From: Casuarina equisetifolia
Taxonomy: Eukaryota > Streptophyta > Magnoliopsida > Fagales > Casuarinaceae
Assembly: GCA_028551475.1 (NCBI GenBank)
Contig: CM052357.1
Coordinates: forward strand, 14,245,931-14,309,930
Direction: 5' to 3'
Length of the DNA stretch: 64,000 nucleotides
Shown here: piece after piece, positions 11,291 to 23,955 of the stretch
How the letters are laid out: every line of letters begins with the position of its first letter
Position numbering within the stretch: position 1 is the first letter of the stretch
Made by a program: the position numbers and the translations under genes
The notes under the pieces: generated by a model
Seen by the model: the letters and a program-made list of their open reading frames with translations, nothing else
Told to the model about the DNA's origin: nothing
Database searches by the model: none

Positions 11291-13154
11291 ACTAGTCCCA
11301 CCTAGCCCATCTCGGAAAACGAGTTGGAAGAAGAAATTTCCAAGACGCTTTAGAAGTTGGGACTAGATAAGCTTCGGAAGTCGGATGGATTTCGTAGAGA
11401 ATGGATGAAATTAGCTGGAAGGTTAAAAGATTGGAATTTTAAAGATGTCGAGCTTTTCTTTGAAAGTGTACCAAAACATTGTCTTGGAGAAGATTCGAGG
11501 AAGTGACAACTCGGTCAAACACTTCAAGGACGGGTTGGCCTTCAAATATGGTTTACCGACCATTAAATATTTGTTCAACTAAAAAATATTCCTCACTGGT
11601 GTATGCTCATCTGGAGTCTTCTCTATTGATATTGCTATTTAAAATTTCAATGTCTAAGAGTCTTCAATGTCCAAACTTCCATAAAGAAATTTGAGAACCG
11701 TAGCCTCTACATGGGATTTTCTATATGAACTGTAGACTTGTATGAATCAAAAGGTGAAACTTTAATTTCTAAGGATCTATCTTATCAAACCACCTAAATT
11801 AAATTTATCTTATCTTTTTATATTAGGTTAAATTTAGAGAGTGATTTTTGATACAATAATTTGTGTAAGCAAATTTAAATAAATAAATAAACTCTCAATT
11901 AATTTTGCGTTTCTTTTTATTTTTATTTTTGTTTTAGGAGGATATGTTGATAAGTCTTGTGTATGTCTTTATTTATTTATTTACTTATTTTTACAAGCGT
12001 TGAATGAGATAAACAAATAAAGATTGATTTTATATTTTTTTATAAAAAAAGAAAAGAAAAGAAAAGAAAAGTTAGAGACTAATTACATGGCTTTTTAAAA
12101 CCACAGTTTATTTTGGTATACATAAAATCATTTGAATTGTATTTTGTTTTTTTTATTATTCCAACGACGTACTAAAACCAGTCCATCTCTCATCTAACCC
12201 AAGTTGACCTTCATGTCTCCACTGTAAGGTTGAGAAGTATTTTTTCTTTCCCTAAAGGGTAAAGATAAAAATATGACAGAGCAATGAAACATGGGCACAA
12301 GCTGTACTTGTACACAACCGTTGAATAAGTTGTTACCCACCAAAACTTACTCTTATCAATAGATTCAACCCTTTTTTTTTTTTTTGTGTTCAACAAACAA
12401 CTTTCATCTACTTGTAGGAACTCAAAAGATCTGTAATGGTGACGAGCAAAGATGCTTTGGCACCATTCAGTTCAGACAAAGATTTTTCAAACAATTAATA
12501 GCATTCCCCGTCGCAAAAGACATCTCTGATCTGCTGTTTCTGGCGACAGCAATGGGCACGCCTCAAACTTTGCCGATCTGTTAGTAGAAACCCTCATTGA
12601 AGGTGTATCTGCCAATGCCTCGCAACCATTTGGACCTTCCCTTAAACCAATCCTACTAAGAATGAAACAGCCCGAACAAGTCTAAACAGGCAGGAAACAA
12701 AGTTCATCTGTTTCACGTTGGAAGTAACGTAAACAAGCTTGCATCATCTTTTGTAGACCAATTTATAACCAGAGGCAGATTCCTAATGCTTCCCATATGA
12801 ACGAGTTGCCAGTCTTTGTTAAATGACAAAAGATCAGGTTGAAATACAAAAAGCAAAAGGACTTTCTTCCATAAGTTTTTTAAGTTGTGTAAAATATGAG
12901 TTTCTATTCGAAAGAGATACAATATTATACAATGAGGGATGTGAAGTTTCCAATGCAGTCGACCTGAGTACTTCAGGAAAATCAGTGAGTCATAAAGTCT
13001 TCGTTGCGAAAACAGACAGGAAAAGGTTTTCGAAGAAAAATGCAAAAAATAGAAAAGAAGAAAGGAAAGCATTTCTTTCATTGTCAATAACAAGTGGACG
13101 GAGACCAGTTATTCCTTACTGCACTTACATCTCTCTCTCTCTCGCTCCCCCCTC

Positions 13155-13162
13155 TATTTATA
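13155..13162 (+). promoter_or_regulatory. Candidate TATA box of the IQM gene
   Basis: TATTTATA follows a CT-rich tract (13129-13150). The putative transcript start would be near 13190, before a 5' UTR exon that ends with a good donor at 13458 (ACG|GTAAGA). Confidence 0.5.
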
Positions 13163-13893
13163 CATCTGCAAGAATGGCGCATAGCCAACGTCTTCGAGCT
13201 TTAAAAGACACAGAAAGCTTTGCACGAGAGAGAGGCAGAATTGACGAGAGCCACTCTGTAATCTTTAAACCTTTGGACGGTAAACACAAAAACATCTCCA
13301 CCACCCCACCACATTGTTCGCTCTCTCTCACATTACGACCTGCCAATCCTCATTTGGCCTTTTCTTTTCTCGGTTTCCTTCTCTTTCTCTACCTATCGTT
13401 TCAACCCTGTTAAAGCTACTTGAATCTGAAATTTTCACTTCGGCTCCCACAGATTACGGTAAGACCTCTATGGCCTTTATTTCATTCTAGTTTCCTAATC
13501 TCTTATTTCAAAACGATTTATGGTCTAGTGTTTATCATGTTGTTTGTATATTCTCGACGAGAACTGCAGTGCAGAGAGAGTTTGCCCTCATATTAGCAAA
13601 CAAAACTGAATGTGGATATGTGCTTATGTGTGCACGTAATTACTCTTTTAGAGAGCAAAAATCAACAGCGTTAATGATGTCTCCTGTTTTTATTTTTTAT
13701 TTTTATTTTTATTTTTATTTGCTGCTTGATTGAAATGGGACTGAAACAGTTTTTCCAGAAGTAGTTCTGGCCTATGAAGAAAAATGCAGCTCAGGAATAT
13801 GAGTTGTTTATTCCGAAGTTCTTTTCGATTTATGCTTAGAGTATCTTCTTCCTAATTTCCCATTTAAAAATGCATGCCATTCAGAGGTTTCAC

Positions 13894-14400
13894 ATGGAAG
13901 GTCGGTGCGGGATGCACCTTGATGGGCTTAAGAGCCCCAAGCAGGTAAGTCCCGACTGTCTGTGGTGTATGACAACAAATTCTGAGAGATTCTGATTCAT
14001 TGTAATATATGTATGATCTACTCAAGAAATTCATATCGTGTACTGAACGATCAAGATTTGGCATGATACTTTTTATGCCCTGGCTTCCCCCCCAACCCAC
14101 AAAAGGTTTACTCTGAGGAAATTTAATTTGTTTCCTGCGGAAAACAAACTGTTGGGAAGGGATAAAATGGTTAGAACTGGAAAACTCTTGTCGGGTACCT
14201 CTCCTTTTCTTCTTCTTTCCATTGAAAAAAGTAAGGGCAGGGTGTTCAAGAAATCAACCATTAGAAATTTTCATAAGTTTCTGGTGCTTAATTTTTGACT
14301 TTCACAGGTATCAAATCCCAGAGAACTTGTTGATCGAGAACTTGGTTGTTTAGACATACAAGACACAGATGGGACTGCCCTTATCTTGTCCCCTTGCTGA
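13894..14400 (+). other. Candidate spliced uORF overlapping the IQM start codon
   Basis: A leader exon bounded by a fair acceptor at 13884 (ATTCAG|AGG) and a strong donor at 13944 (GCAG|GTAAGT) would join the exon that opens at 14308. In that transcript, ATG 13894 opens a frame of 17 codons that continues through 14308-14400 and stops at TGA 14398-14400, 47 codons in all. This is 29 bases past the main ATG (14369) and in another frame. A longer form from ATG 13870 is possible if the exon starts earlier. Such an overlapping uORF would be expected to depress translation of the main frame. The leader exon is inferred from splice consensus only. Confidence 0.4.
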
Positions 14401-17138
14401 CCTAGATGACGCAGATAGTCGTTTTGAAGCTATTCTTGTAAGATCGATTCATTTTGGGTGTGGAGATGTAAGGACTCCATTGCGATCAGTCAGTTTCAAT
14501 GGCCGTGATTCAGTCAAAGCTCCTTCTGCAGAAATGGAAAATGATATGTGTGATGGATGTGTGTGCTCTAAGACTAGAGAGGTTGGAGACCAATTGCCAA
14601 GGTCAGATGGATTGTCTGAGAGAGGTCACCAGTCGCCACTGCCAGACCCAAAGAAGCATAGGTATCAGGCTGCCTTGAAATTGCAGAAAGTGTACAAGAG
14701 CTTCCGGACAAGGAGGCAGCTGGCAGACTGTGCAGTTCTTGTGGAGCAGAGATGGTTCGTTTTACGTTTTATACGAGTGCATCTATTTTCCCTCGAGCAC
14801 AATTTGGACAAGACATGAAGATGAGACCATCTATTTAATCTTGTCCCACATTGTTTGGTAAAAGAGATTAATAGTTTAATTTCTAGTCATTATTGAAGTT
14901 CACAAGCGGTGTCTATACTCTCTCTTTTATAAGAATGAAATGGATTGGTTTTAGGTCCCCATTTGTCCAAACATCCCCCAACCTATTTGGGAAATAAATT
15001 TCTTTTTAATTCACTTGACTTTGTAGGTGGAAACTGCTCGATTTTGCAGAACTGAAGCAGAGTTCTATATCTTTCTTTGACATTGAGAAACCTGAGTCTG
15101 CTGTTTCACGCTGGTCCAGGGCAAGAACTAGAGCTGCTAAGGTAAATTTTTATTAATTGGATGCACACTTCTTTGATTATGCTCATTATTTTATGGTTCT
15201 TCAATTGCTGATTCTCTTTTTTCATTTCAATGCGTCTTTCACAGGTGGGAAAAGGCTTATCTCGGGATGAAAAGGCTCGTAAACTTGCTTTACAACATTG
15301 GCTTGAGGCAGTAAGTCCATGCTTAAAGCAATGTCTTCAAATCCAACTAGTGGTTCCATATTTTGTCTAGTCTTAGACTGCTTCTTCTCTTTAACAGATT
15401 GATCCCCGCCATCGCTATGGTCATAATCTCCAGTTTTATTACGTTAAATGGCTTCAGTGTGAGAGTCAACAACCTTTCTTCTACTGGTAAGATTAGTTGG
15501 ACTAAAAGCAAATCCTTCAGATTTCAGATTGGCTTTCGCTTAGTATCAAATATTATTTCAGCCCTTTTGCTACTTAGACTTCAAAAAATTGCAGGCTGGA
15601 TATAGGAGAGGGAAAAGAAGTAAGTCTTGAGAGATGTTCTCGGTCAAAGCTTCAGCAGCAATGCATCAAATATCTTAGTCCGGTAAGCCTTATGTCCCTT
15701 TTGCAGATCCAAGGAATCGGAACTAGAATTAATGTATTTAGACATAACATCAGAAGATTGCGTTAAAAAGTAATATTAAAAAAGAGCTTATATGTCAACT
15801 TATACCATTCGATGGCTAAAGTAAGTTAAATCTAAGACAAAATGTCTTAATTGGGCATTGGAATTATATACTTACTGAAAGATGTTTCCCTTGGCAGGCA
15901 GAAAGGAAGGCTTATGAAGTTGTGGTGCGGCATGGGAAATTTTTGTACAAGCAGAGTGATGAAGTCCTTGACACTACAACAGGAGCCAAAGATGCTAAGT
16001 GGATCTTTGTTCTTAGCGCATCCAGGAGCTTGTTTGTTGGGCAGAAGAGTAAGGGCACATTTCAACATTCTAGCTTCCTGGCTGGTGGAGCCGCCTTGTC
16101 TGCTGGAAGGTTGGTGGTGGAAGATGGGATTCTAAAGGTAAAGGTGTGAAAGAAGAAGACAGATTTTCAAACAAAAGATTCATGATTGGTTGCCTTTTCT
16201 TTCTGTTGTTGAATCTGTGTGACATACTGATAAGGATTTGTGTTAACTCAACTCAATAGGCTGTTTGGCCTCACAGTGGGCATTATCTACCGACAGAGGA
16301 AAATTTTCAGGAATTCATTTCGTTCCTTAAGGAACACAACGTAGATCTCACCAATGTACAGGTAGAATACGCAGGCTGCTTTTACAATTGCACACGTAAT
16401 TTTTATCACCCTGAAGGAAACTCATTCATGCATGTTGACTTCTCTCTTTCTTCGTTACAGAAAAGCCCAAGTGAAGAGGAGCATGAAAACCCCAACGAGA
16501 AGGCCAATGACAATTGTCTCCAAAGCAACTCATCAAGATCTCATTTATTGGAGGTGGATACTGAATCAGTGAGTGAAAATTTCGTGGCTCAAGTGTATCA
16601 AGATTGTAATGCTAAGACAAGGAGTACCAAATCCTCCTTGTCAAGATTGTCACGAGAAACAAGCTCAAAAGTAGCCAGACTTGAAATACCATACCACTCT
16701 GGCGTGCTTGACAATTCTAATAGGAAGGAAGCACTTCCATCAGGTTGCCACACTCAACCTCCAGATCCTTCAGAAGATGGTTATGGGACAGCAGAAGATT
16801 CATTGTTATCAGAGGAAGAATTCATGGTTCCCAAATCGAATTTGTTTGATGAAGATCCAGAAGAAGGTGAAGAACAGGCCATCCCAAAAGAAAAGATCCT
16901 GCAAAGGATACATTCACATAAACGACTTAATTCATACCAGTTGGCTCACCAATTATCCAGTAGATGGGCAACTGGAGCTGGGCCGCGGATTGGGTGCATG
17001 AGAGACTATCCTTCTGAGCTTCAGTTTCCGGTTTTAGAGCATGCCAACTTGTCTCCAAGATCAACAACTTTTAGTGCCTCCCCCCGGAACATATCCCCCC
17101 TACACCCCAAAGCTCCTGACTCCAACCTCCTCTTGTAA
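14369..17138 (+). CDS. IQM1-like: IQ-motif calmodulin-binding protein of the IQM family (IQM1-like), 8 coding exons, 587 aa
   Basis: Coding exons: 14369-14754, 15027-15141, 15245-15310, 15398-15486, 15595-15682, 15898-16137, 16260-16361, 16461-17138. All have GT..AG borders and sum to 1764 nt, 588 codons with the stop. The start is fixed by an in-frame TAG at 14351 and by the family N-terminus (MGxxxSCPxAxxDD). An IQ motif lies at about residues 98-122 ([20 protein letters not shown]), where IQM proteins bind calmodulin without needing calcium. The conserved core follows, with [40 protein letters not shown] and [15 protein letters not shown]. The acidic, serine-rich tail ends in the family block [25 protein letters not shown] proteins act in calcium/calmodulin signalling; Arabidopsis IQM1 has been linked to stomatal control. 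The frame is intact. Which IQM paralogue it is cannot be settled without a tree. Confidence 0.93.
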
Positions 17139-18417
17139 AGAGACACTTGCTGGCAGAACTTCCCTTGCTTCCGGACAACCGATGTTGTCTCACGCAGTAA
17201 CGCCACGCACAAACTAAATTTAGGTCAGACCAAAATCCTTACTGGGTATATCCATTATTTTGCTTCTTTTCTATGCCATTATTATATATATATATATATA
17301 TATCTTTCTATTTTCTTGTAGATTATTGAACAAATTGAATGGTTTTACACAACGTGTACCCCTTTGATATAAAAAGAAAAGAGACTCATTTCATCTCAAC
17401 TCTCTGTAATCCTACGCTGAAACCATAGAGTAGGAATTCACAAATTATCGTGGTATGACAGTGTTGCCTTCTCCTTCTCTGTCTCTCTCCCTACTATCTT
17501 AACCGCCATAGCCAACATTTAGGTTATACCATTAAAGGCATCAAACCATGATCCTAGAAGTTTGATGTATTTGTCAGGTTTGAGATGCATTGTAAACATA
17601 GTATTTGTGACCTTGATGAGTTTCACATAAGTGAAAGATCCTCGTACTCTTTCATTTTAGTTATTCTCAATAATATATGTTATCAATTTTATACTTGTCT
17701 TAAAATTTATGACTTAAGTAATATGAACAATGATTCATGAGAAAATAAAAGGAAAAATATTGACTCATAGTTGCTATTTTTTATATCTTAATTAATACAT
17801 CTTTTTTTTTAAAAAAAGAATATCCGATCCTTGGTAAACCCAAGGGCCCCTAACCTGCAAGTCCAACAGTTTGGGGTTCGGTTTTCCCTCCCCATTCTTT
17901 TCTCTTGATAAATCAAACATACCAAAAATAATAATGTGTAAGAGGGGATTTAAAATTTTTTCTCAAAGGTATTTTCTTTTCTTTTCTAGGTTGAAGATAA
18001 TAATGTGGTTTTTTCAACCAATTAGATTACCCTAAATCAGGCCACGCATTGTCTTTGCGGGTGACATAAATGTTACTGTAGAAAAGTTGAGTTAAAAAGA
18101 TGGTTTATATTCGTTTGGACAAGCAACTTGCAACCATAACATTCATCTCATTACTGCATGCTAATTGTCAGGATCTATAAACAAGAAAAGTAAAAACAAG
18201 GACCTGTAGGAAAATAAGACTGACAAAAATGAGTTGAAGAAGAATGTTTATTAGACAACAAAATTAGCGTTTAGGGTTGTTCCACCATACAATATCTACG
18301 CTTCACATAACAATTGCTAATCTGAAAGCATGCCTGATATTTACAGAAAAGTAAATAACTATCACATATTCTCTCTCTCTATCCAGTAAGGGGTCAGGAA
18401 AAATGAAGATTGATTTG
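17139..18417. other. Intergenic region between the convergent IQM and HST genes
   Basis: It carries the IQM 3' UTR, a (TA)n run (about 17284-17304), AT-rich spacer and the HST 3' UTR on the minus strand. The two genes converge here. No other gene was seen. Confidence 0.7.
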
Positions 18418-21400
18418 CTAAATGAAGGGAAATAAAATGTACTCAGCATAGAAGAGATTCCATATAAATCGATAGAATCGTGAGATTGCTTCCTGCACAA
18501 TGCCATCAAACTGTATATCAGATGTGAAAATGGAATTCTCATTTTTCGAGCTCTTTTCTTTTGGAAAGAACAGAAGAGGAATCTTATAACCAGCTAATTG
18601 AGAATTCAACTTGGACATTTCCAAGTTTTTGTTATGGAACTGTTTATCTTTATCTAATGTTAATATCTGACATGAAGACTTGACTCCTCCAGAATGTTTT
18701 TCAAAACCAGTATCTAGCTGTTATTTTATTTTATTTCTTTCCCTTTTTGGATGAGGAGAGATAAGAATCCAGCTAAACTAATGAAAGTGGGGGAAAAAAA
18801 AATCTACAACAATTTCATGCAGCATGAAGCAATGAGTTACCTTAGTGTAATCTGCTTGTTCTAACAACCATGTCTGATATCAAGCAAAAAGAAAATTGTT
18901 AGCCAGGGCCTTCAAAGTTTAAAATAGTTCAACAAGAGCAGGTCTGTCTGTGTGGAACAGACGTAAAAATCAGCAAACTGATTTCACGTAGCCCAGGGAT
19001 TTTTTAAATATAAAAGAGCTGGTGCAGGTAAAGTATGACAGATAGTTGCATCAAGCTATGCATATGAATATCATGTTGCTAAAACAGTTAACTCAGAATT
19101 TCTGTTTGCTTCGACAGATATTTTTGGAGGTAGCAAGGTAGGATTCACTACGAATGAATGTCAGTGAAAACCAACCTTATTCCCATAGTTTTAAAAAAAG
19201 AAAAAAAAAATTTCTCTGGTTCCAGAAGGGACCTCTGATCTTGAACAACATGGTAGTTAGTTGAACAAAAACTCATGGAATTTCAAAAACCAGAAATGGT
19301 CCGATGAGTCGTATGCTTGGCTCTGAGGTTTGGTGGGTTTGGGTAACTTTTGTTAGTTGCAGGTTTAGTGGGTTCATTTGACCATTAGAGGCAGCAGTTC
19401 ACCCGGTCAGATCAGTTATTCTGGTGGGTCCTTAAAATATTACTAGGAATATAGCGTCAATTGCAGCAAATGCAAAGACCTGATACGATTTTAATTGTCT
19501 ATCAGCTGAAATACACTCTTAAATTAACATAACAGCCATACAAGAAGTTAGCTTAAATCCAATATATCAAGCAGCCAACTGGCTGTCATTGACGTTCCTT
19601 TGTTGGAAAGAGTCATTGATGCCAAACTCAAGTTCCTTTTCCAACATTCATTGAATTTCCCAAATAGTAGACCGGGAATAACACAATCTCCCTGGTAGGG
19701 GAAAAAGTTGAGTGGGTCAAATAAATAAGTATCTCGAGCGAAAATATTCACACAGAAATACATCCTGGTTATGATAGTAAAAAAGAAGAGTTATAAATTA
19801 CAAGAGACAAACCTGGAAGATCAGGATCGATGCAAAGATTAAATGGGCAGGCATCATTAAGCTACGATTGAAGGCCTGTGCACATGAAAATAAAGGAATT
19901 CACTAGGACTCTCTTTGTTGAATATAATCAATAACGAACAAACATACGCCTAAGCATGTAAAGACAAATAAGATAAACTTCAACAGAAAGGTGTTCACCT
20001 TAGGAATGTAAATTGCTGCCAGCGCAGAAGCAACATAGTTTACGAACAAAAGCCCGGAACCAAGAAATGCAATGTTCCTAACTCCAAGCTTAGTTGCAAA
20101 GGTTGATATCTGAAACCTGTAAGATGGTTATATCAAATTGATATTAGAATAATGTTGACTTTTCAAAGAATGGATGCTAGCTTCTGGGAGAAACAAAGAG
20201 CTGGGTTGGGTTTGGATTGAAAATGTAGATCAAGTTCCAGTGGAGAAATGAACAAGCTAATTGGACAAATTTCAGCATGCAGTGGATAAAATCCAATTCA
20301 TACAACGGTATAGTTGAAAAGGTCCATAGAATATGAGCAGCTGGAAGGAAAAAGTAAATTAACAAAAAATAAGCCTTGAAACTTACTTGCGATCCCCCTC
20401 AACATCTGGAAGATCTTTTGTTATGGCAATGACCAGTGCAAATAATGTTACAAAAGCAGTAATGAAAGCCACAGGTGAGCTGCAGGTGGAAAATTAAGAT
20501 CTCAAAAATCTGAAGATGTGTAAATAAAAAAGAAATGTCCAAAACTTCAACAATTATTGTTCTGTTTCTCACTCGCAGGTAAATTCAAGGCACCAGCTTA
20601 AGTGGCACTTGGTCTTCAGAAGAATTAAGATATATCACAGGATCTCAGAAATCCAAGGCTGTTTCTTGCTAGGAGTTAAATTCAAGGCACCAAGAGATTG
20701 CCGCTTTATTTGGATCAGTATGAAAGCCATATAACAACATGCTGACTCACCTCCACTCAAATCTTAGTCCGAGGGCTGCTCTAGTAGCATAATACACACC
20801 AAAATTTAGAAGAAAGCCACGTACCTGAAAAAATTAATTTTTGGTCAATTCCAGTTTCCAAAGAATCAAAGAGCAATCCAATTATATTTGTAGATTATTG
20901 TGCAGATGCAGTGAAAAACTATTATTAGTATATGCACATGAACATCAAAATTCATGTTATGTCAAAAAATTTCTTTTACCAACTAACTTTTCTTTTTCTT
21001 TTTTTCCTTTTTTGAGTACAGCCACCTTCTTTCCTCAAAACTTAGTAGGGTCACCTTAGAATGGGAGTTGATAACCATTTCTACTTCAGTTTTCCCTTGC
21101 CACATGTTCCAAAGATACCAGCTTGAGTTTCTATCACTTAAAGGTCCCTTTTTTTTTCAGCAAAAAGTTGAATTTTGTTCATCTTAAATGTAAAAGTAAC
21201 AGGCAATTTCTCTACTTTGTATTCAATTCGGTCATATAGTGGATGACTAAATTTTAGATCCTAATCATGTGTTTCGATATTAATGCTTAACAGAAGTCAA
21301 GATATTTAACCACTTGTGGGCAAAAGTTATGTATAGGAAGAAGAGAAATCATACCGTGGCAATTATAAGAAATGCTACAACAGGAAATCTCTTCATTCTA

Positions 21401-23246
21401 AATGGAGGAACCGAATAGATGGTGCCAAGAAAAAGTCCAAGACAATAAAGAAAAGTAATGAATGGGCCAAAGTTCAATCCAACAATCAGCAGGCCAGTCA
21501 CTGCAAAAAATATCACCAATAACCATGCAGATTGTACTGATAGATCCCCTGCTGCTATAGGTAAATAAGGTTTGTTTACCCTGAAAATGAAACAAGAGAA
21601 GCCAAATCCATAGAACATTTGATGTTAATTCTACGAGCAGTTGAAAATATTATAAGATAAATCTTATATGCCAGAAACACCTACTTTTGCAATTACATGA
21701 TTGGCTTGTAAATAACAACCCGGATGTCAAGACAATATGCACCACCTAGTAATTCTGTTCTTAAGGACGTGGGGAGTGAAACAGTATGGTCAAGACCATC
21801 CAGCTATATTGACCACATGGTGTATTTGTTGCAGAAGGGGGGCAGATTAAACCATTTGGAAACGACAAATTGACCTATACCTCAATAATCCTTTAGATGT
21901 TAGCGAATGTTTTATTCAGCCCAAGGAGCCTCTAGTCAGACACTAGGATTTGATTCCAATCATGAAGATTCATAGCCTTAACAGCGGGCAACAATGGGTC
22001 ATACTGAGCCAGGTCTTAGACCACAGATAATGTGTTATTAAGTCCGATCATGGTGCCTTGCAGTAATGGCTCATTTGCGTATATGCTAATGACTTACTTG
22101 TCAATCCCAATATCGTAGATCTGATTGATGCCAACTATATAGCCATTTCCGCATATCAAAGCACAAAGTCCACATAATGCCTTGGGTACCAGAGACAACT
22201 TTATCAAATGTGAGTTCTCAATTAACGCTCTTGCCACCAAAGCACTGCAAAAAACATTAAAGATGATGTATTGTCTTACTGTACAAGGCAGTTGTTGGGA
22301 GAACGATCAGAGACAATGTTAGCCAATGTGTTCCTTACAGTGATTACTTACAGGGACCCTAGAGCAGTTCCGCGTATGGTATGGGGTCTAAGAAATCTCC
22401 AGCATGCATCTTTAAAGTCTGAAATTTTATTTGGTATTGGATCAGACCCAGCTGCTCCAGTTTGAGTACAGGCCTGTCGAAATCCTTCTCATATCAATGC
22501 CGTTAAGAGACTTTAGGCTCATTAACCATTAGCGCTAACAAGAACTTGGAAAGGAAAAAAAAAGAAAAAAAAAGAAAAAAAAAAAAAGGGAAACAAATCA
22601 AGTTATACAATAGCATAGACACACTGTCAGTAACTTGCCCTCCACCGGCCTCAGCCCAATAGGCCGTTTAGAGGTGGATATTCTTACAAAAGTTAATAAC
22701 CGCAGTTTGGCAAAACAATGCAGGGAAAAAAAGTTGCAACTTTCGACTCAGTTTTGGTTCCTCTTTTGCACCGGCAAAAGGATATTTGTTCACGTTCCGA
22801 TAAAGGGGAGAAAATCATCTGTCAAGTGGATGGTACAGTAGTATCCTGAGCTTAAAGCTATCAGATTGTACTGTGATGAAAAACAAGTTAGTCTCCGAGA
22901 AGCAATAATAGTCGCTCGGTTTAACCATCATATATAAGCAAAAAAAAGGAATAAAAGGAATGAAGCAAATAAAAGCATAAAAGGTAGGCAAATCCGATAT
23001 TAGTTGGGGAGAAATGAAGCATACCCAGATGGAATTACGCTTAAAGCGTCTGTTTGATGAAGGTTTTGAGCAACTTCTTTGAGAGTACAGCGCAATTGAA
23101 GGCAATATTGGGTAGCATTCCAAGAGAAAGCAACGAGATTTGGTGGTGGGCTTAGTGGGTATGTTTGTGTATTTAGAGACAGCCTTGCAGGGAGGGAATA
23201 CGGGTTGGATTCGGAGAGAAGAAGAGGGAGAGAAGGAGAGCTCCAT
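18418..23246 (-). CDS. HST: Homogentisate solanesyltransferase, plastid, 10 exons, 390 aa
   Basis: Minus-strand exons: 23246-23025, 22473-22352, 22244-22098, 21580-21355, 20824-20751, 20479-20387, 20116-19999, 19875-19813, 18873-18841, 18492-18418. They sum to 1173 nt in one open frame. The protein is a UbiA-type membrane prenyltransferase. It shows the two Asp-rich prenyl-diphosphate/Mg motifs, NQIYDIGID (about residues 152-162) and KDLPDVEGD (about 285-293), in the forms known from HST rather than from tocopherol homogentisate phytyltransferase. The C-terminus [18 protein letters not shown] also fits HST. The first about 74 residues, rich in Ser, Arg and Lys, look like a chloroplast transit peptide. 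HST decarboxylates and prenylates homogentisate with solanesyl diphosphate in the chloroplast envelope, the committed step to plastoquinone-9. Length matches the family (about 386 aa in Arabidopsis). Head-to-head with the TRAF-type gene. Confidence 0.92.
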
Positions 23247-23955
23247 GAAGAGCCAAGCAGAGAAAGATGGGGATGAAAAGCGAGTATTAGTGAGTCTCTC
23301 GATAAAGCGATTGCTTTTAACGGCTGTCTTCACTAGCAACGAAAAAACAAAAACACGGAGGACCAAGCTTGTCCGCCAATCAAATGACGTCAAAAAAAAG
23401 TATTGGAATTTAAAACTAGTTGAGTGTCGTTTTATTTTAAGTTGGTACATGGCCCCTCAAATGCCACTAAGTCATCTACTGCGTGCTTCGAGGAACATGG
23501 CGAATTTTCGGATGAACTTTTATTTCACCACAGCTAAAATAGCGAGTGATTAACGATTGTTTATAATATATATGTTTCATTTGGTTTTCATAAAGCACAA
23601 TCATCATGGAGAGAAAGTAGGTTCAGATCATATTGTCTAATATAAAATAAAAATAAAAATAAAAATAAAAATAAAAATAAAAATAAACATTGATTTTCTG
23701 TAATGGGCTTCTCGGCTATTGGGACGCTCTTGCAGCTTCCTTGCCCCTATAAATTCCATAACGAATATGGATTATACTCTTGGGGGATATGTTTATACGC
23801 CATTCCAGCATGTGATCTAAGCAACCAATTTCGGTGCAAGATGGGTAACCAACCGAGTCTCTCTTATCATGAATTGATTCTCACTTCCAACCCAAGAATT
23901 GCATAGAGCACGTCGTTGCGGACCTTCTTTCAGCCCTCGCCGCTGCTCAGCTCAG
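23247..23955. promoter_or_regulatory. Shared upstream region of the divergent HST and TRAF-type genes
   Basis: About 0.5 kb separates the HST start codon (23246, minus) from a plus-strand TATA-like TATAAAT at 23748-23754. It includes an (AAAAAT)n array at about 23641-23688. A likely first, untranslated exon of the plus-strand gene ends at 23955 (CTCAG|GTTAAA). Confidence 0.5.
23641..23688. repeat. (AAAAAT)n microsatellite between two divergent genes
   Basis: About eight ATAAAA-type units within the presumed bidirectional promoter. Length variation here could affect either gene, but that is only inference. Confidence 0.9.

Larger units (their letters stand above)
8803..13100. other. Intergenic DNA, mostly AT-rich, no gene recognised
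   Basis: Short ORFs here lack recognisable domains and show no splice-linked coding exons. Contents: A/T-rich filler, a short duplicated TCTTCAAGTGACCCT near 9505 and 9528, two GC-rich islands (10411-10600 and 11040-11290), a TTA microsatellite (10960-11004) and GAAAA-type simple sequence near 12045-12070. The right part (about 12400-13150) is the upstream region of the IQM gene. Confidence 0.55.

Noticed and set aside
12823..13413. 196-codon open frame upstream of the IQM gene
   Set aside because: Low-complexity, Lys/Ser/Leu-rich reading across the promoter and 5' UTR, with no domain. It overlaps the CT-rich tract and TATA box.
22815..23450. 211-codon minus-strand frame around the HST start
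   Set aside because: Only its middle part (23246-23025) is the first HST exon. The upstream part is leader and the downstream part runs into the intron.
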